Position numbers and translations under genes: made by a program. The notes beneath the pieces were generated by a model. The model ran no database searches and was not told where the DNA came from. It worked only from the letters and a program-made list of their open reading frames with translations. 64,000 nt of DNA. Origin: Isoetes taiwanensis (lineage: Eukaryota > Streptophyta > Lycopodiopsida > Isoetales > Isoetaceae). Positions within the stretch are counted from its first letter, which is position 1. Every line of letters begins with the position of its first letter. The stretch lies in assembly GCA_021234155.1 (NCBI GenBank), contig JAJEKV010000111.1:126001-190000 (forward strand). The letters are read 5' to 3'. Shown here in pieces: positions 20,379-32,336 of the stretch.

Positions 20379-22268
20379 TGTTGCCCCTTGAAGTGGCAAC
20401 ATGAAGAAGAAATGAAGATATGAAGAAAATTCTAAGTATTGGAGAAGCTATTAAGGAAAGGTATCAGGCTGAAAGAGAATCTAGGCCAGGTGAGTACCCC
20501 TGCCAAATCCTTTAGCCAAAATTAGCCATCCTTGATTTTTCCCAAATTTTTTGAGCCTATCTCCCATTTCTCCTTGAATTTCCCCTATCGCTAGCCAAAT
20601 ATGCTTCTAAAGATGCCTAAAAATCCCAAAATGCCAAAAAATCTATACCTTTGCCAAGTGGCATCCTAGTCATCATCCAAAAGTGCCAAAGATGTCAAAA
20701 AGTCAAGTGAAAGTCAAAATAGAAAGTCAAAAGGCACACTTTCCAAAAAATACCCTTGCCACGCCATCAAGAGTCAAAATGCCACCTAGGATGGCCACCT
20801 TGCTCACAAAAATGCTTTGTCATCCAACTTTGGTTATATCTTTGCCACTTGGGTCAAAATCATGCCACCTCATCAAAAATATCAAGGGCATTTAAAATTT
20901 CGAAAATCCACTTAGGCAAAAGCCATGTTTGACCTTGCCACATCATCCTTCATTATGCCAAGTCATCATTTCATCATATCCAAATACCATTGATTCACCT
21001 TTTTAGCCAAAAAATCAAAGTGCCATTTTCCAAAATTTGACCACCTCACCATGTTGCCCTAATGAAAATATGCCACCGCACAAAAAAATTTCCAAAAAGA
21101 CCTTATATAGACCCTTGAATTCCAATTCTTGGGAATCGTGCCCTTTGAGAAAATGTAAAAAAAAAAAAAAAAATTGTCCTATTCTACCACCCCCCACCTA
21201 GATTCCTTTTCAACCAATCACTCCCTCCACGTGGCTCACCCCGTGGGGGGGGGGAGGTACCGAATCCCACGGGGCAAGACACGCCAATTTAAGAGTTTGG
21301 TGGATCGAGCTATATATACCGAGCCGACTTTTTGATTTAGGCCTCGTGGGATATATCCATCAAGAAAAAATCCGCCAAGATCCATTAGGGTTCTATGATT
21401 CTCGGCTTCCCAACTTTGAGTGATGCAGCAAGCCGCCACCGATCATGATCGACCTCCTGAACCAATCGAATCATGAAGAGGATGCCAATTAATGGAGATC
21501 ATGCCAAGAACGTAATATTGCCTATTTTTGGGAAAGAAGAGTTCGTGGCCATATGCGCACAAATTGAGCTCTAACTACCCCCGACACGTGTCTATAAAGA
21601 TGATCCAAGCCGTATTCCACACCGTGAGAGGAGATTTTTGATTAGAAACCCGCCTTTGTTCTTGAAAGCCAAGATTTTTGAAGTTCGATACAAATTCTAT
21701 TTCAGAGTGATCAAATGGATTACCCGACAAAGGTATTATGTTCCTAAGATAACTGAGAAAAGTTTTCTTGAGCAATCCATGGTGTTTCCCCTTTCTTCAA
21801 TCGATTTCGAAGTTTTTTTTTCAAAAATTAGGGTTTTCCCATTTTTATGTGCCAGTCCACTTCTGGCGAACTTTGCCACAATTTCCCACCAATCTTGATC
21901 AACAAATGAGTTGAAATCAATTCAAGTTATCTGATATTATCTAGATTTAGCTAAACAAATAGCTATTCCGCGCCAGAATTTGCTCAAATATTTCATTTGC
22001 ATTCAAAGGAAGTTTGATCAAGATCCCAAAGTTTTTTCTTCAATCATTTTCACCACTTTGTTACGTAAAACATCCCAGGCCATACACCTGCATTCACATA
22101 TCACCTTATTTCCTCACATTTGCACCTCTTTTCTCATCTTTTCACATCCCCTCACCACACCTTTGGCTCTCGCCCCTAAACACGAGAATTTGGCAAGTAT
22201 CTTTTAGAAATCCCACAATTTAGAGATTTGTGCATCACGCTTTTGCAAGGATTCTCAGAAAGGCAACA
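20379..22268 (+). repeat. 5' LTR of element Z
   Basis: Near-identical to 53,006-54,891. A TATA box (CTATATATACC) lies at 21,310. No coding capacity. Differences from the 3' LTR are concentrated at CAGG/CTG positions, for example 20,466-20,510. Confidence 0.95.
21310..21318 (+). promoter_or_regulatory. LTR TATA box (element Z)
   Basis: CTATATATA within the 5' LTR, repeated at 53,934 in the 3' LTR. It is the likely core promoter for the genomic RNA. Confidence 0.65.
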
Positions 22269-22499
22269 TCTTTTGAGGTCCCACCGGATTCTCTAAAAAC
22301 TCTTGCAAAAACTTGAGAGCCCTCATGGTGAGGCACCCAAGGAAGACCTGGTACAGATATGGATGGTGATGGAGAGCCTAGCCATGCTTTGAAGATATGC
22401 CTCTGAGCCCGGGTTGGCAAAGCAGAAGAAGGCCAAAGCCAAAGAAGCAGCAGACTCTAGGCAACTATGCTGACCCTATCTTCAGTGTTGAGACGCCTC

Positions 22500-23400
22500 C
22501 TTCACAAAATGACCTCTTTATGACGTAAAAAAAACCCCGGAGGTATTTCTAAACTCATTTGATGATTATTTTAGGAATCATGCTCCTAGAGGTATGACTA
22601 AGTTGGAATTGTTCAAGCTTTCTTTATCCGATGATCTTGCTACTAAATGGTTTAACACTCAAAGAAAGATTTATGGTGTTCACACATTTGAAGAGATGAG
22701 GAGCAGATTCATTGATAGGTTTGGCGAATCTGCGACTCCCCGAAACTTTGCTTCAAAGAATCGCATTCTCTTTCTATTAGGAGTGATGAAAGCATAGAAG
22801 CTTATGTTGATAGATTTGGAGAGCATGTGATAAAGTGTGAGTCAAAGGGTGTAGATAATCCTCCTTTGCATTTGATCACCGCTTGCATGGTTTGAAGTTC
22901 GGACCTCCTCGCTTTACAAGAAGTTAATGAAAATACATCAACAACAACGTTTTGAGACATTACCAAGGGTATTTTCCAAAGCAATTGAGATCAGCAGGCT
23001 AAGGGCTGCATTTTCTACTTTTGAGCACGCTGATCTTGATTATTTCAATGATTTAGAGACTAACTATGAACCGCAGTGTACAAAGTGAAGAAGAAAAATT
23101 CTTTTTGAAGAAGATATGAGAGAATAGATTTCTAAGTTGCAAGCTACTAACCTTAAAATTGCAACCGAACATGCCAGATCCGCAGAGACACTTATGGAGG
23201 TTACCAAGCAACTCTCTCGAGCTCAAGAAGGCTCCAAAGACCCGGAGATGAGGCATCCGATTTCAAGTCTTCGATTCTACACAAAGTAGAAAACATTGTA
23301 CCCACTGTGAAGAAATCGGCCATTCGAAAGTAGTTGCTGGTCCAAGCCTTGCCCTAGATGTGATAGAAAGGGCCACACCGGTAAGAAGTGCCCCGTGGTG
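22500..23400 (+). pseudogene. gag: gag with zinc knuckle (element Z)
   Basis: A Retrotrans_gag-type capsid region is readable at 22,540-22,800 (LELFKLSLSDDLATKWFN, TFEEMRSRFIDRFGE). It continues in shifted frames to about 23,090 and ends with a clear CX2CX4HX4C zinc knuckle, CPRCDRKGHTGKKC, at 23,350-23,391. No single open frame spans it. Confidence 0.8.
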
Positions 23401-23849
23401 TTCATATTGTAAAGAAACAGCCATTATGAAGACAAAAGTGTGGATCAAAGAGTATATGTTGAAAGATAAAGGTAAGATCAGATGCATCCTCTTCTCATGT
23501 TTGTTTCTGATTACAAAGAGAAGGAGGTGATGAACTTCGAAGAGAAGAAGAGGTCTTGGCTGCCGGTACTCCCTATAGCCTAAGATCCAGACCTCAAAGA
23601 AGCCAACATGCCTAGAAATAGCATAGCTCCTCTACCCTCCTGTGATTACAGAGCCCACACCTCAAAATGACAGGCGTCACCTGTGTTAGGTGAAGTTGAC
23701 CAGGTGTTGAAGTCTACTAGAGTCACCCTAGATGTTTTGACCTTGTTAAGAATAGCACCTTCCTATAGAGAGCGTGTCAAAACACTTATAGAGGAGAATT
23801 CGTAACCTATTGTCCACAACATTTCTAGAGTTGGGAAAGACCCCGTATA

Positions 23850-24140
23850 TTCTCATGTGAAGCTCAAGTCGGAAGGTAAAACACTCTCTAAAGTCATCTT
23901 GGATGGAGGCTCGTATAAATATCATGCCTTTACATATTATGGACTCTTTAGAGTTAAAAATCACTTCAGAGCCCCAATTATTCTAAAAATCTTTTGCTAA
24001 TGAGAGTGTACAACCAAAAGGAGTCGTTAATGATGTCTTGACAGATGTAGGGGGCATCAAGATGACCCCGGACTTTGTTGTAGTACGCTTTCCTTCTCGA
24101 TTGGCGCCTATGACCTTCTTTTGGGCGTGAAATGGCTCAA
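23850..24140 (+). pseudogene. aspartic protease (element Z)
   Basis: The active-site block KVILDGGS is at 23,891-23,917, followed by a readable but frame-shifted region (NESVQ, GGIKMTPDFVVV) and a LLLGVKWL-like end near 24,120. DGGS rather than DTGS at the active site is seen in some plant Ty3/gypsy proteases. Confidence 0.7.
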
Positions 24141-24354
24141 AGGTGGTTTCTCGCAAAGCCGATTGGGGAGGAGGTAAATGCACAATAACATGGTAAGCAA
24201 GAAGTCACACTCTACAACCGTGAAGGTAAACTCCAAGAAGAATTTGCCTTTTCAATTGATGATGCACTAATTTATAAAGATGTAGGTGTGTACAACATCT
24301 ATGTAGATCCACTTTTGAAGAAGAAGAGCAAAAACTTGATGAGCATACTCATAC

Positions 24355-24772
24355 ATTGTTTTTGATGGCAGTTAATAGCAGAAGTTGAGTTTGAGCCTAG
24401 CTGTGGTCTGCTGCCATCATTAAAAGCCCAGAGGCTTTGATGCTGGCTAAAACAAAGAAGAATTCACAAAAATATAACCTCTAATGAGGCAGAGTATCAA
24501 GCTTTGATTGCAGGTCTCCAAGAAGCTTACATGATGGGAATCAAGAAGTTTAATATAAAGGGGACTCTCACTGCGGTGCAATCAAGTCCAAGAGGTATAC
24601 CAAACCAAGCATTCAAGGTTAGTACAACTTAAAGAAGAGGTTTTGGGACTGTTAGATAAATTTGAGGCCTGGACTATAGAGCATATCCCTAGGCATTTGA
24701 ATAGTGAAGTAGACAGGCTAGCTAAAGGTACCATATTGGATTTTTTAGCTGAAGGAGCCTTTCAGGAAGAAG
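24355..24772 (+). pseudogene. archaeal-type RNase H (RVT_3-like) domain (element Z)
   Basis: Pieces in three frames form one RNase H fold: FDGS (first catalytic Asp, about 24,361), SNEAEYQALIAGLQEAY (catalytic Glu, about 24,480-24,530), KGDS (second Asp, about 24,560), then LLDKFEAWTIEHIPRHLNS and EVDRLAKG (last Asp, about 24,710). The NEAEYQALIAGL signature is that of the second, archaeal-type RNase H of plant Tat/Ogre-lineage gypsy elements. It lies upstream of the RT, whereas in Tat elements as I know them it follows RT-RNase H. Element X interrupts the sequence directly after it. Confidence 0.75.
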
Positions 24773-24775
24773 AAC

Positions 24776-26304
24776 TTAGACGCTCCAAAGACGCGATACG
24801 GGTCCCGTGACATATAATTGCATCGCTCTCGCCACGCCGCACGCCACCCAACCGACGGTACGCCGACGCAGTAGCCAGTGAGTAGCCCTAGGGGGCAACT
24901 TGCTAGGTATGTGCACTTCTTATTAATGTGCACATGCACATTTATTAAGGTGCACACATTTCCATGTAGGCACATTTGGCCACCTAGCCATTAAAGGCAA
25001 GTGGGCCCATTTCCAATTATCCCACATGCCTAAAGGGATAATTGGAAACCCTAAGTCCCAACCCTTGCCTATTTAAGTAGAAGAACCCTAACTTGCCCAT
25101 TTTCGTTCCTAGGGTTTTAGAGCTCTGCTTTGGCTGCTCTATGAGTCAAAATCGCCTCCCGCACTCGCCCGAGAATGGCACCATTAGTTTCCCTTGATTC
25201 GAAAGCCTTCGGTGGGATGGTCCAACTCAGTCGAGGAGGAGCAACTCATGGATCAGGGATGTAGTCGATTTAATGGTCTAAACCGCTTTTCCATCATTGT
25301 ATCGTGGGTTTAGCCTATTAAATCGCCTTTAGCAGCTATCTAGATCTCTAGATGAGTAGATACCGACTCTAACTAAAGAACCTAACTCTATGATATAGAT
25401 TAGATCTTGTTCTTTAGTTCTTCCGTGATGTATATGGATGATGTATCTCTCGGAACTCCTTGTATTGGGAAGGGGGTAGAGACCCAAAGCTTGGTAGTAG
25501 ATGCTCCTAGATTAGCCTCTCTAGCACACTATAGATTCGCCTCAGGTACAAGAGCCACACCGTTTGTGGGTGAAGGGGCCGACCGGCCGAGAAGGAGGTT
25601 CGTGGTTCTCGACTTTTGAACGATCCCTCCGGTGTGTAAGGCCTACCGGGGATCATTGTGACTAGGTCTAATGGCTTACCACCGAGTGTGGGGTAAGGCA
25701 TGGGCCTCGACACCCTGTGAAGTGGTGTTCATGTCCAAAGGGTTCAAATGAATAATAGCAAAGGGCCCTCTAGTCACCTTGAGTCAGCATGTAGATCTCT
25801 CGAGGGGAGTGATCCCTACCTGCCCCATCGAACCGGGATGATGACCCCGAGTAGCCCTTTGGCTATGCATCCGGGCTGGCTACGCCGTCCCGACACTTTT
25901 CACCTACTACCGCAAAGTGTGCACCGAGGGGCGGATGGAGTGGACAACCCTATGCCATGTTCTTATGCCGGCCAAATCCATTGCCATGAATTCTCCGCCT
26001 CGCAATGAATTCTCCTGAGACCCAAGCCGCCGGGCCATCCCTTTGAGTCCGAGCCTTGGGTAGGATTCCCTATGTGATGTGCCGATCTTTGTCTATGCAG
26101 AGATATGTGGAGGACCATCCTTCGTGATGGTCATATGATGTTGATGTATGTACTACCGACATGTATGTTTACGCTTCCGCAGCCTAGGTAGGCCCCGAGG
26201 GAGACAGGGTAAAGGACCCTTCATTCTTCCCAATCGAACTCTTCAAGGTTGCAAAGTGATACGGAGGGCCCTATATTAGCATGGAGCTGGTATGGGGATG
26301 AACT
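24776..26304 (+). repeat. 5' LTR of element X (main part)
   Basis: Aligns with the X right LTR (47,527-49,088). The expected TGTGACG start reads TTAGACG. It is interrupted at GGATGAACT by element Y and resumes at 39,312. A TATTTAA box lies at about 25,072. Confidence 0.88.
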
Positions 26305-27840
26305 TGTGACGTTCCAAAGACGATACGCCCCGTGACGCATTGTACCGCCATCGCCACGCCACGCATACGCCACCCCGCATTGACGGTACGCCAACGATAG
26401 CCAGTAAGTAGCCCTAGGGGCAACTTACTAGAGTGTTCATATATTATTAATGTGCACATGTGCACATTAATGAGGGCACACCTTCCATGTTGGCATATTT
26501 TGCCACCTAGCCACTAAAGGCAAGTGGGGCCTTCCACTATCCCACATGCCAAATTGGGTAATTGGAAACCCTAGCCTAAACCCCCATGTCTATTTAGGGT
26601 AGGAAAACCCTAGCTTGCTAGTTTTCGCCCTTAGGGTTTTAGAGCTCAGCTTTGGGCTGCCCCAGAGCCAAAACCGCCCCAAGACGCCTGCCGAATTATT
26701 ATGCCATCGGGCCTCAATTGATCACCAGCAGATGGTTGAACTCAGTCGAGGAGCCACTCAAGGATCAGAGTTTGGTCAATTTAATAGCTTAAACCGCCTT
26801 CTAGTCATAGAATCGAAGGTTTAGACTATTAAATTGCCCATAGTAGTTATCTAGATCTTAGATCTCGACACTAACTAAAGAACCTAACTCTATGATTGGA
26901 TCTAGTTCTTTAGTTCTTCCGTGATATATTTGGATGATGTATTTCTCGGAACTCCTTGTATTGGGAAGGGGGTAGAGGCCCCTAAAGCTTGTAGTTGATG
27001 CTCTAGAGTAGCCTCTAGCACACCGTAGATTCGCCTGGTACAAGAGCCACACCTCGGGTTGTGGGTGAAGGGGCCGACCGCTAAGAAGGAGATTCATGTC
27101 CTCGACTTCTTGAACCATCCCCCTCGTGTGTAAAGCCTCACCGGGATCATTGTGACTAGGTCCGATGGCTTACCACCGAAAGTGCGCTGTAAGGCATGGG
27201 CTCGACACCGCGAAGTGGTGTACACTTTCCGCTGGGTTCAATGAATACGCGCAAGGGCCCTCTAGTCACCTTGAGTCAGCATGTAGATCTCGAGGGAGTG
27301 ATCCCTACCGCCCCATCTGGACCGGGATGATGACCCCGTGAATAGCCCTTCGCTATGCACCCCGGGCTACCAGTCCCAACACTTTTCAAATTTACCGCAA
27401 AGTGTGCACAGGAGGGGCGGATGGAGGGACAACCTTATGCCATGTTCTTATGCCGCCCAAATCCATTGCCATGAATTTCGGCTCCGAACGGTCTTCGAGA
27501 CCCAAGCCGGGCCGGGCCATCCTTTGAGTCCCGAGCCTTGGGTAGGATCCCCCTATGTGATGTGCCGATCTTTGTCTATGCAGATATGAGGAGGACCATC
27601 CTTCGAGATGGTCACAGGATGTTGATGTATGTGCTACGACATGTATGTTTACGCCTCCGCAGCCTAGGTAGGCCCCGAGGGAGATCTGGTAGAATGACAC
27701 CTTCACTCTTCCCACGGTGACTCGCTACGGGTGCAAAGGATATGTGGAGGGCCCTCAGACGCGATGGAGCTGGTGTGGGGAAGAACTTCCTGTTTGTATA
27801 CCTGCGAGTGCACCGTATAATACGAGTAGGGGACGCCACA
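26305..27840 (+). repeat. 5' LTR of element Y
   Basis: Begins TGTGACGTTCC and ends GGGGACGCCACA, immediately before the PBS. It pairs with 37,774-39,306 and shares ATATATTATTAATG near 26,440, absent from the X LTRs. Confidence 0.93.
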
Positions 27841-27841
27841 A

Positions 27842-27852
27842 AGGTATCGAGC
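27842..27852 (+). promoter_or_regulatory. primer-binding site, initiator tRNA-Met (element Y)
   Basis: AGGTATCGAGC, corresponding to TGGTATCAGAGC with the CAG altered, one base after the LTR end as in W. Confidence 0.8.
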
Positions 27853-27855
27853 AAT

Positions 27856-27874
27856 GTTCTTGGAGACCAAGAGC
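27856..27874. promoter_or_regulatory. post-PBS palindrome (element Y)
   Basis: TTCTTGG-AGA-CCAAGAG, conserved in position with W (7010-7029) and X (39,380-39,398). Confidence 0.55.
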
Positions 27875-28033
27875 AAAGCACCCACCATGTTCCCAGAGTA
27901 CTAACTTGATAGGATCCTCAAGCCTCCTAAAAGTGGGAAAAATTTTTCACCTTTGTAGTTATGCTAAGCTAGTAACAATTAAGTGAATTGGAATTTAACA
28001 AGATTAAAAAGAATGAGCCAAAATTTTCCAGTG

Positions 28034-28109
28034 AGGTGGTCTCCACAAATCGCCTCCGTCGCAAAAACTAACTTTTGTTTTGAAGCGAGGCGCAAGCTAT
28101 GAGACATCG
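28034..28109 (+). repeat. family hairpin repeat Y1
   Basis: An inverted repeat of GGTCTCxxC and GTGAGAC-type arms around a core with GCAAAA...GTTTTGAAGCGAGGCG. Upstream of the H3 TATA box. Confidence 0.7.
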
Positions 28110-28224
28110 AGTCAAGAACACCAAAACATGATGAATTTGAGATAAATAATGTGGTAAGGCTAATTCTAAGATAGGAATTAGTTAGAATAGCATGTTTTAA
28201 TTACCTAAAACCCTAGAAATGGGG

Positions 28225-28291
28225 AGAGATTCACACCGCTACCGGGTCAAAACTAAACATTAGTATTGGAACGAGGCTAAGCCGTGAGACC
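28225..28291 (+). repeat. family hairpin repeat Y2
   Basis: Second copy, 190 bp after Y1, with GAACGAGGCTAAGCCGTGAGACC at its end (diverged from Y1). Confidence 0.65.
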
Positions 28292-28392
28292 AATAGGTAG
28301 AAAAAGTCCTGAAATAAGTATAAGTTTTAGATAAATTGGTGCCTTAGCATGTTAAACGAGCAACTTGAGTTTTGACCTAAAATTCCCAAGCT

Positions 28393-28400
28393 ATAAATAG
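28393..28400 (+). promoter_or_regulatory. TATA box upstream of the H3-like gene (element Y)
   Basis: GCTATAAATAGATG, a strong plant TATA box, 110 bp upstream of the ATG at 28,503. It implies an internal promoter separate from the LTR. Confidence 0.65.
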
Positions 28401-28502
28401 ATGTAGAACCCACTCATTTTTTCGCCCAAGCCCTAGAAATCCGCTTCTTCCCAACTTAGGGCGATCTTTTCTACGCTTTTATCCGATTGACGATCCGAAA
28501 AC

Positions 28503-29702
28503 ATGGCCCGAACCAAACAGACCGCGAAGGAAGCGCTGCCGCCAGTGCGAAAAACACCAGCCAATCGGTGACAGAGATCATTCGAAGATGCTCGCGGAGA
28601 GGCTAGCAAGAGGGGGTCGCTCACGACGAAGAGCAAGACACCTCCGATTTGATCGATGTCTTCAACCGCCAGGTGGAGGACGAGGCCACATCACCAAACC
28701 CATGGACGCATTTAGACGAGGGAGGTGTATGAAGAAATAGAGCGGAGATCCGGCCAGCCAGAACAAGCGCATGAGCAAGTGACAGTTTGGAGCCAAATGA
28801 GGTAGCGCACCTTAGAAGATTCATCAGAAATACGATGAAATAGAAGAGAAGGGAGGACAAAAAGAGGAAAAGGAAAGAAGAGGAAGAAAGCGCAGCAGAA
28901 GAAAAGAAGAAAGCCGAAAAGGGAAGTTCGTGGGTCGGGCGAAGGAGAACAAAGGACCGCCTCCCAAGGAAGAGGCCAACCCCAACATTATCATCAAGGA
29001 GCCGCAACCCCGACGAAACCCCAAACCCTTCCGACGACTCTTTCCGATGGGGACTTCAACCCTAACGCCGCAGGTGGAAGCTCTTCCAAGAACCCGTGTG
29101 ACGAAAGCAAGAAGTACCGAGCAGCCGGCACCTGAGCAACCCCAAAGAAGACCAAGTGCGTAAGCCCCCGAAAGTACCCGCATGGGATAGAAAGAAGCAA
29201 ACACGAATCCGAAGCCTACGCCACCGACATGTGGTGAAGATTTATGAGAGAAAGATGAGGGAGCACGAGGCCTACATGAAGAAATGGGAGGCCTATAACA
29301 AATATTATGAAGAAAACAGAAGTTAAGTTCATCGAGGGAGGGCTTACCAACGGCAAAGAAACTCCTTAAGGCCGCCACCACCGGCCTGGTTCCCAAGCCG
29401 CCACCCGTGAAGAAAGCGGATAGGAAGGAGGTAGAGAGAAGAGCTGCTAAGGGAGATTAGACACTTCCAAATACAGCCGGGGTCTCCTAATCCCCCCGCC
29501 CCCTTCGCGGTTGGGCTGGTGCGTGAAGTTATGCGTGCCTATAGAACGTAACTTTAGAGTCACGACGAGGCGCCCGCTGGCAATGCAAGAGGCGGTTGAG
29601 GCAAAAGATAGTGCAACATTTTGAAGACTCAACAGCCTGCACTATCCACGCCAAGCGGTAACCTTGATGCGACAAGACATGAGTCTTATGCACCCGCATT
29701 AA
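28503..29702 (+). pseudogene. histone H3-like gene with extended tail (element Y)
   Basis: The ATG at 28,503 opens MARTKQTAKEALPPVRK, the H3 N-terminal tail, then a stop after 22 codons. About 900 bp of Lys/Glu/Arg-rich coding-like sequence with frame breaks follows (acidic-basic runs at 28,840-28,960). The H3 core returns at 29,443-29,702 in shifted frames: LREIRHFQ (alpha-N), LLIPP-APF-like and LVREVM (alpha-1), RVTTRRPLAMQEAVEAK (loop 1 and alpha-2), HFEDSTACTIHAKR (loop 2), LMRQDMSL near the stop. The LLIP-APF and VTLMR wording is closer to CENH3 than the W copy is, but the frames are too broken to classify it. Same position and strand as in W. Confidence 0.8.
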
Positions 29703-29853
29703 GGAGAACGCCTTTAGAAACTTTTTGTTGTAAATAATTAAAAATTTTGTAATATAGAGCAATTTTGTGTACTTTGATGACATAAACTTGAGTAATTAGA
29801 GCAAATTAATAAGTTTTAGCTTTTATCTCAGAAAAATAGGACATTTGGGAGCC

Positions 29854-29923
29854 GAGACATGATAAAATCTTCACCGTCAAAACAAAAGTTAGATTGAAGC
29901 GCAGGCGCAAGCCGCGGAGACCT
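29854..29923 (+). repeat. family hairpin repeat Y3
   Basis: AAAACAAAAGTTAG...GAAGC core with GGAGACCTC right arm, 150 bp downstream of the H3 stop. Confidence 0.7.
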
Positions 29924-30048
29924 CGCCCAAACTTGACCAAAATAGCTCCAAATCGACCAAATAAGGGGTCGATTCTCGCCTAATTTGATGAGCCCATCAC
30001 CCTTACACCATTAGTTTACCCAAATTGGACACCTTTAATCAAAATGGG

Positions 30049-30120
30049 ACTGATGTTCACACCATTTCTACCGTCACAAACAAAAAGTTAGGATTGAAGC
30101 GAGGCTAAGTCGTGAGACCT
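30049..30120 (+). repeat. family hairpin repeat Y4
   Basis: GATGTTCACAC left arm, ACAAAAAGTTAG core, CGTGAGACC right arm, about 195 bp after Y3. Confidence 0.75.
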
Positions 30121-30309
30121 CTTACCAATTCTTCACCAGACTTGTTAAAGTCACCTTCAACCCATCGTGATAGCATCTTTTTAGGTAACCTAGCCTTGTT
30201 CAAGCATCTCCTATAGTCCTCAAACTCCTATTTTGACCTCGATAAGTTAGAATCACCCAATCCTAGGAAATTTTCAAGTCATCCAAAAATTAGGGTTTTC
30301 CCCTTTTCT

Positions 30310-30318
30310 ATAAATAGA
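30310..30318 (+). promoter_or_regulatory. TATA box upstream of ORF2 (element Y)
   Basis: TTCTATAAATAGACC, about 115-120 bp before the probable ORF2 ATG at 30,436. It mirrors the W arrangement. Confidence 0.65.
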
Positions 30319-30435
30319 CCCCTCACTTCTCGTGATAGCACCCTACAAATCAAGCCCCCGCCTTTCTAGCCGATTTCCCAACTCCCCGAGGGCGCTTTTG
30401 CAACCGCTTGTTACCTTCTTCTTCGCAATTAATCA

Positions 30436-31720
30436 ATGGCAACTTCGATTTCCGAGATGGTACAAATACAAATATGTGTCAGCCGAGGTCGACGCCGACC
30501 AAATCTTCCGTGATTTTCAGAAGGAGGTAGACGCCCAAGCAACCTTTGCACGCGACCCCAGCTTTTATAGTAGAGTCCCCGACTGAAGTTTCAAGCTAGG
30601 GTAGAACCAGCTAGTGCAACTCCCCTTGTATAGGATATTTTGTTCCTAGACAGCCCTCGGTAGTAAAGATTAGACGATGTCCCAACATCGCCAAATACCT
30701 CACAAACAAAGCGCACCGCACACCGAGCCAATGGTCCTAACTCACAACAGACCAAGTACTTTCTTCAACACCGCCTCGGCAATCTTTTCTCACCCACCGC
30801 GTCGAAACATCGTGGGGAAACCTCCATTCCCCCATGGACGAGATCCATTAGCCGTAGCAAAGAAACAACGCCCCTCACACGCAAAGACAGAACGTGAAGG
30901 GAAGGAAGAAGACTCCTGATGAACAGAACTGAGGAGGAGGAAGAAGATGTTGAGCTCGACCTAGCAGAGGAGCAAATGACAAGCGGAGCGAGAGTGGCAA
31001 GACTTCTCGAAGAAGCCGGGCAGACTCCTCGAGTCGCCACCCCCCAAGTTAGGCATCACAAGCCTAGCTCCCATTATAATCGGAAGGTGAGGAGTTTCTC
31101 GCCCCTAAGCGACATTCAAAACCTCCCTGAGTGCGTGGAAAGGGAATACCGACCAAGAGTTGCCGCACCAACCTCAAGAACGTGTACTTGGACGACTTCA
31201 TCGCCCGAGGAGAGTCCCACTTCCCTCCAAGTAAGGGAAGCCGACACTTACACGGAGAGTTTACCTCCCACATCCAAGCCTACAAACATCGCATCATGGA
31301 GGCGCATAAGGCCGAGAACAAGCTACCGACGGAGAAAGAGTTCCTTGCTCTCCGTGAACGATGGGGATCCGCTATGACCCTCAAACATCCTAACGGGCAA
31401 GCTCGCCCCAAAAGACCTCCCCTGATAGGACAGCGAATTCGACCTCGTGAGGGCTTCAAAGAACAAATAATGACTACAGTGGAGCTCACCACCTGGAGGT
31501 TGATGATTTCGAAGCGCATACGTAGCTGGATACCGAAAGTGGCCGAGGACCCATCTCAACGACAAAGTCACTACGCTTATTACCGCCATTGCCGATGGAT
31601 GGAAGAATAGCCGTTATCCACCGCAAATTCACCCCCGTGAGGCGCAGGAAGGAGTATCGCGCCGATTGCACTCTCGTGATTCGCCAGCATGCACGGGCTA
31701 CCCCTTAACACCGAAAGTAT
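30436..31720 (+). pseudogene. ORF2, unknown conserved protein (element Y)
   Basis: An ATG at 30,436 reads MATS and, after a small frame change, FPRWYKYKYVSAEVDADQIF and onward. The spaced pattern (RWY, D-x-x-A-x-Q-I-F, D-x-Q-ATFAR, FYSR) matches the W ORF2 N-terminus. Further frames at 30,919-31,377 (acidic run EEEEEDVELDLAEEQ) and 31,131-31,610 (NLKNVYLDDFIARGE, KEFLALRERWGS, RPPLIGQRIRPREGF) may be its continuation; I cannot align them to W. No family recognised. Confidence 0.45.
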
Positions 31721-32336
31721 GCAATCCCCGGGTGAAAAGAGCGGTAGCACTCGACGCCTTCGACTTCGCCATACCTTACAAAAGGGCAGGCAAGACCGCC
31801 GCTGATGCGCAGCCTTACACCTCCCAATCGCAGAATAGAAGATTTAGCAAGAGCATTACAGGGTGGATCTCCAGCCAATGTTCTAGGAACTTGGGCCATT
31901 CAAAGGGGAAATGTTCTCAAGTGAAAAAGTTCTTGAGGATAATCCATCTTACCCAAGATCAACGTAAAATGATTAGCAAGAGTTGCAAGTTCTTGTATTA
32001 GTGTAATATAAAATATAAATATAACATTCTCTTGCACTATAAATGTTTTGTGATATATTTTGTGTCCCCTCAACCATGCCAACAAACATAAATAAAGCAA
32101 GAAAGCAAGGAAAACTAACCATGTAGATATGAACCACTTGTGTATGCAAAATAGAGGCCTAAGCGCCAGAGAACGCATTAACCGCTGAACTTACATGGGA
32201 ACAGAGTCCGCCCAGTGCCACGCCTCGCAAGGAACCCGCTTGAAGAGTTTGGACAAATGACCCGTAAGAAGAAATATCGCAAATGAGGACGGACCTCGAA
32301 TGTGATAAAGGCTTTGCTAGCCGCACGCTGTGAGCA
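31721..32336 (+). other. spacer between ORF2 and gag (element Y)
   Basis: No recognised domain. AT-rich from 31,980 to 32,160. Confidence 0.4.

Noticed and set aside
28824-29396. 190-residue open frame on the minus strand
   Set aside because: Antisense to the Lys/Glu/Arg-rich linker of the Y H3-like gene; low-complexity Ser/Phe/Leu runs.
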